Assembly (NCBI GenBank): GCA_002320455.1
Contig: DCKU01000160.1
Coordinates: 1-5,469, forward strand
Origin: Salinisphaera sp. UBA1666
Lineage (GTDB): Bacteria > Pseudomonadota > Gammaproteobacteria > Nevskiales > Salinisphaeraceae
Reading direction: 5' to 3'
Length of the DNA stretch: 5,469 nucleotides
In this document: piece after piece, positions 5,338 through 5,469 of the stretch
Layout: each line of letters begins with the position of its first letter
Position numbering within the stretch: position 1 is the first letter of the stretch
Notes under the pieces: generated by a model
Database searches by the model: none
What the model was told of the DNA's origin: nothing
What the model saw: the letters and a program-made list of their open reading frames with translations, nothing else
Program-made: the position numbers and the translations under genes

Positions 5338-5469
5338 CCTAGGGCCTGTTGAGGTTTCATGCGAGTCCGCGCCAAGCGCTGTTTTGCGGCAAGACGAGGC
5401 GTAGCGCGCGCTGCGCAGTCATTCTGCGCAAGCGTGCTAGAACGCTGGATTGCCGCAAAACAGCGCTTG
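5338..5469. repeat. Right copy (partial) of the dispersed palindromic repeat
   Basis: The element begins at CCTAGG (5338-5343) and continues past the window end. Arms CAAGCGCTGTTTTGCGGCAA (5373-5392) and TTGCCGCAAAACAGCGCTTG (5450-5469) are perfect 20-nt inverted repeats. Between them is a second, inner imperfect hairpin: 5402-5418 pairs with 5424-5439 around the loop TCATT. The outer part (5338-5372) has no partner within the window, but the palindrome stops mid-arm, so it probably continues to the mirror image of CCTAGG, giving a full length near 170 bp. The left half of this copy matches window positions 1-79 in inverted orientation. No transposase is encoded. The architecture fits a non-autonomous MITE-like or REP-like element. 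Confidence 0.88.

Noticed and set aside
1..5469. Composite transposon bounded by the inverted repeats
   Set aside because: No transposase or recombinase is present and the enclosed genes are housekeeping. The repeats look like dispersed intergenic elements rather than the ends of one mobile unit.

Overview
The window is a GC-rich piece of bacterial chromosome, most likely from a gammaproteobacterium. The main evidence is a ZapG/YhcB (DUF1043) gene, a family largely confined to that class, together with SufE and YidD of proteobacterial type. The acidic proteins and the style of the dispersed palindromic repeat would fit a marine or halophilic lineage, but I cannot name a genus from this sequence.

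Layout from left to right. Positions 1-79 are half of a palindromic repeat cut by the window edge. Positions 80-271 hold no gene, only hairpins and the terminator of rpmE2. Three genes follow on the minus strand, transcribed right to left: yidD (4186-3899), then ileS (3807-598), then rpmE2 (532-272). On the plus strand, sufE (4288-4713) is divergent from yidD across 101 bp. zapG (5265-4807, minus) converges on sufE, and the two share one bidirectional terminator at 4753-4783. From 5338 to the window end lies a second, inverted copy of the palindromic repeat, also cut by the edge.

The genes are housekeeping: isoleucyl-tRNA charging (IleRS), a ribosomal protein (L31), membrane-protein insertion (YidD), Fe-S sulfur transfer (SufE) and envelope/division (ZapG). 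No mobile-element, defence or metabolic-island gene is present. The most interesting points are within ordinary genes. IleRS is the eukaryote-like type 2 enzyme with a swapped signature motif (GIHH instead of HxGH), a change linked to extreme mupirocin resistance. It also has no CxxC motif anywhere, so it appears to have lost the zinc knuckles of the family. The next gene downstream encodes the cysteine-free, zinc-independent form of L31. Together they suggest a zinc-sparing translation pair. The second point of interest is the pair of related palindromic repeats facing each other at the two edges, the left one with a replaced segment in its arm.
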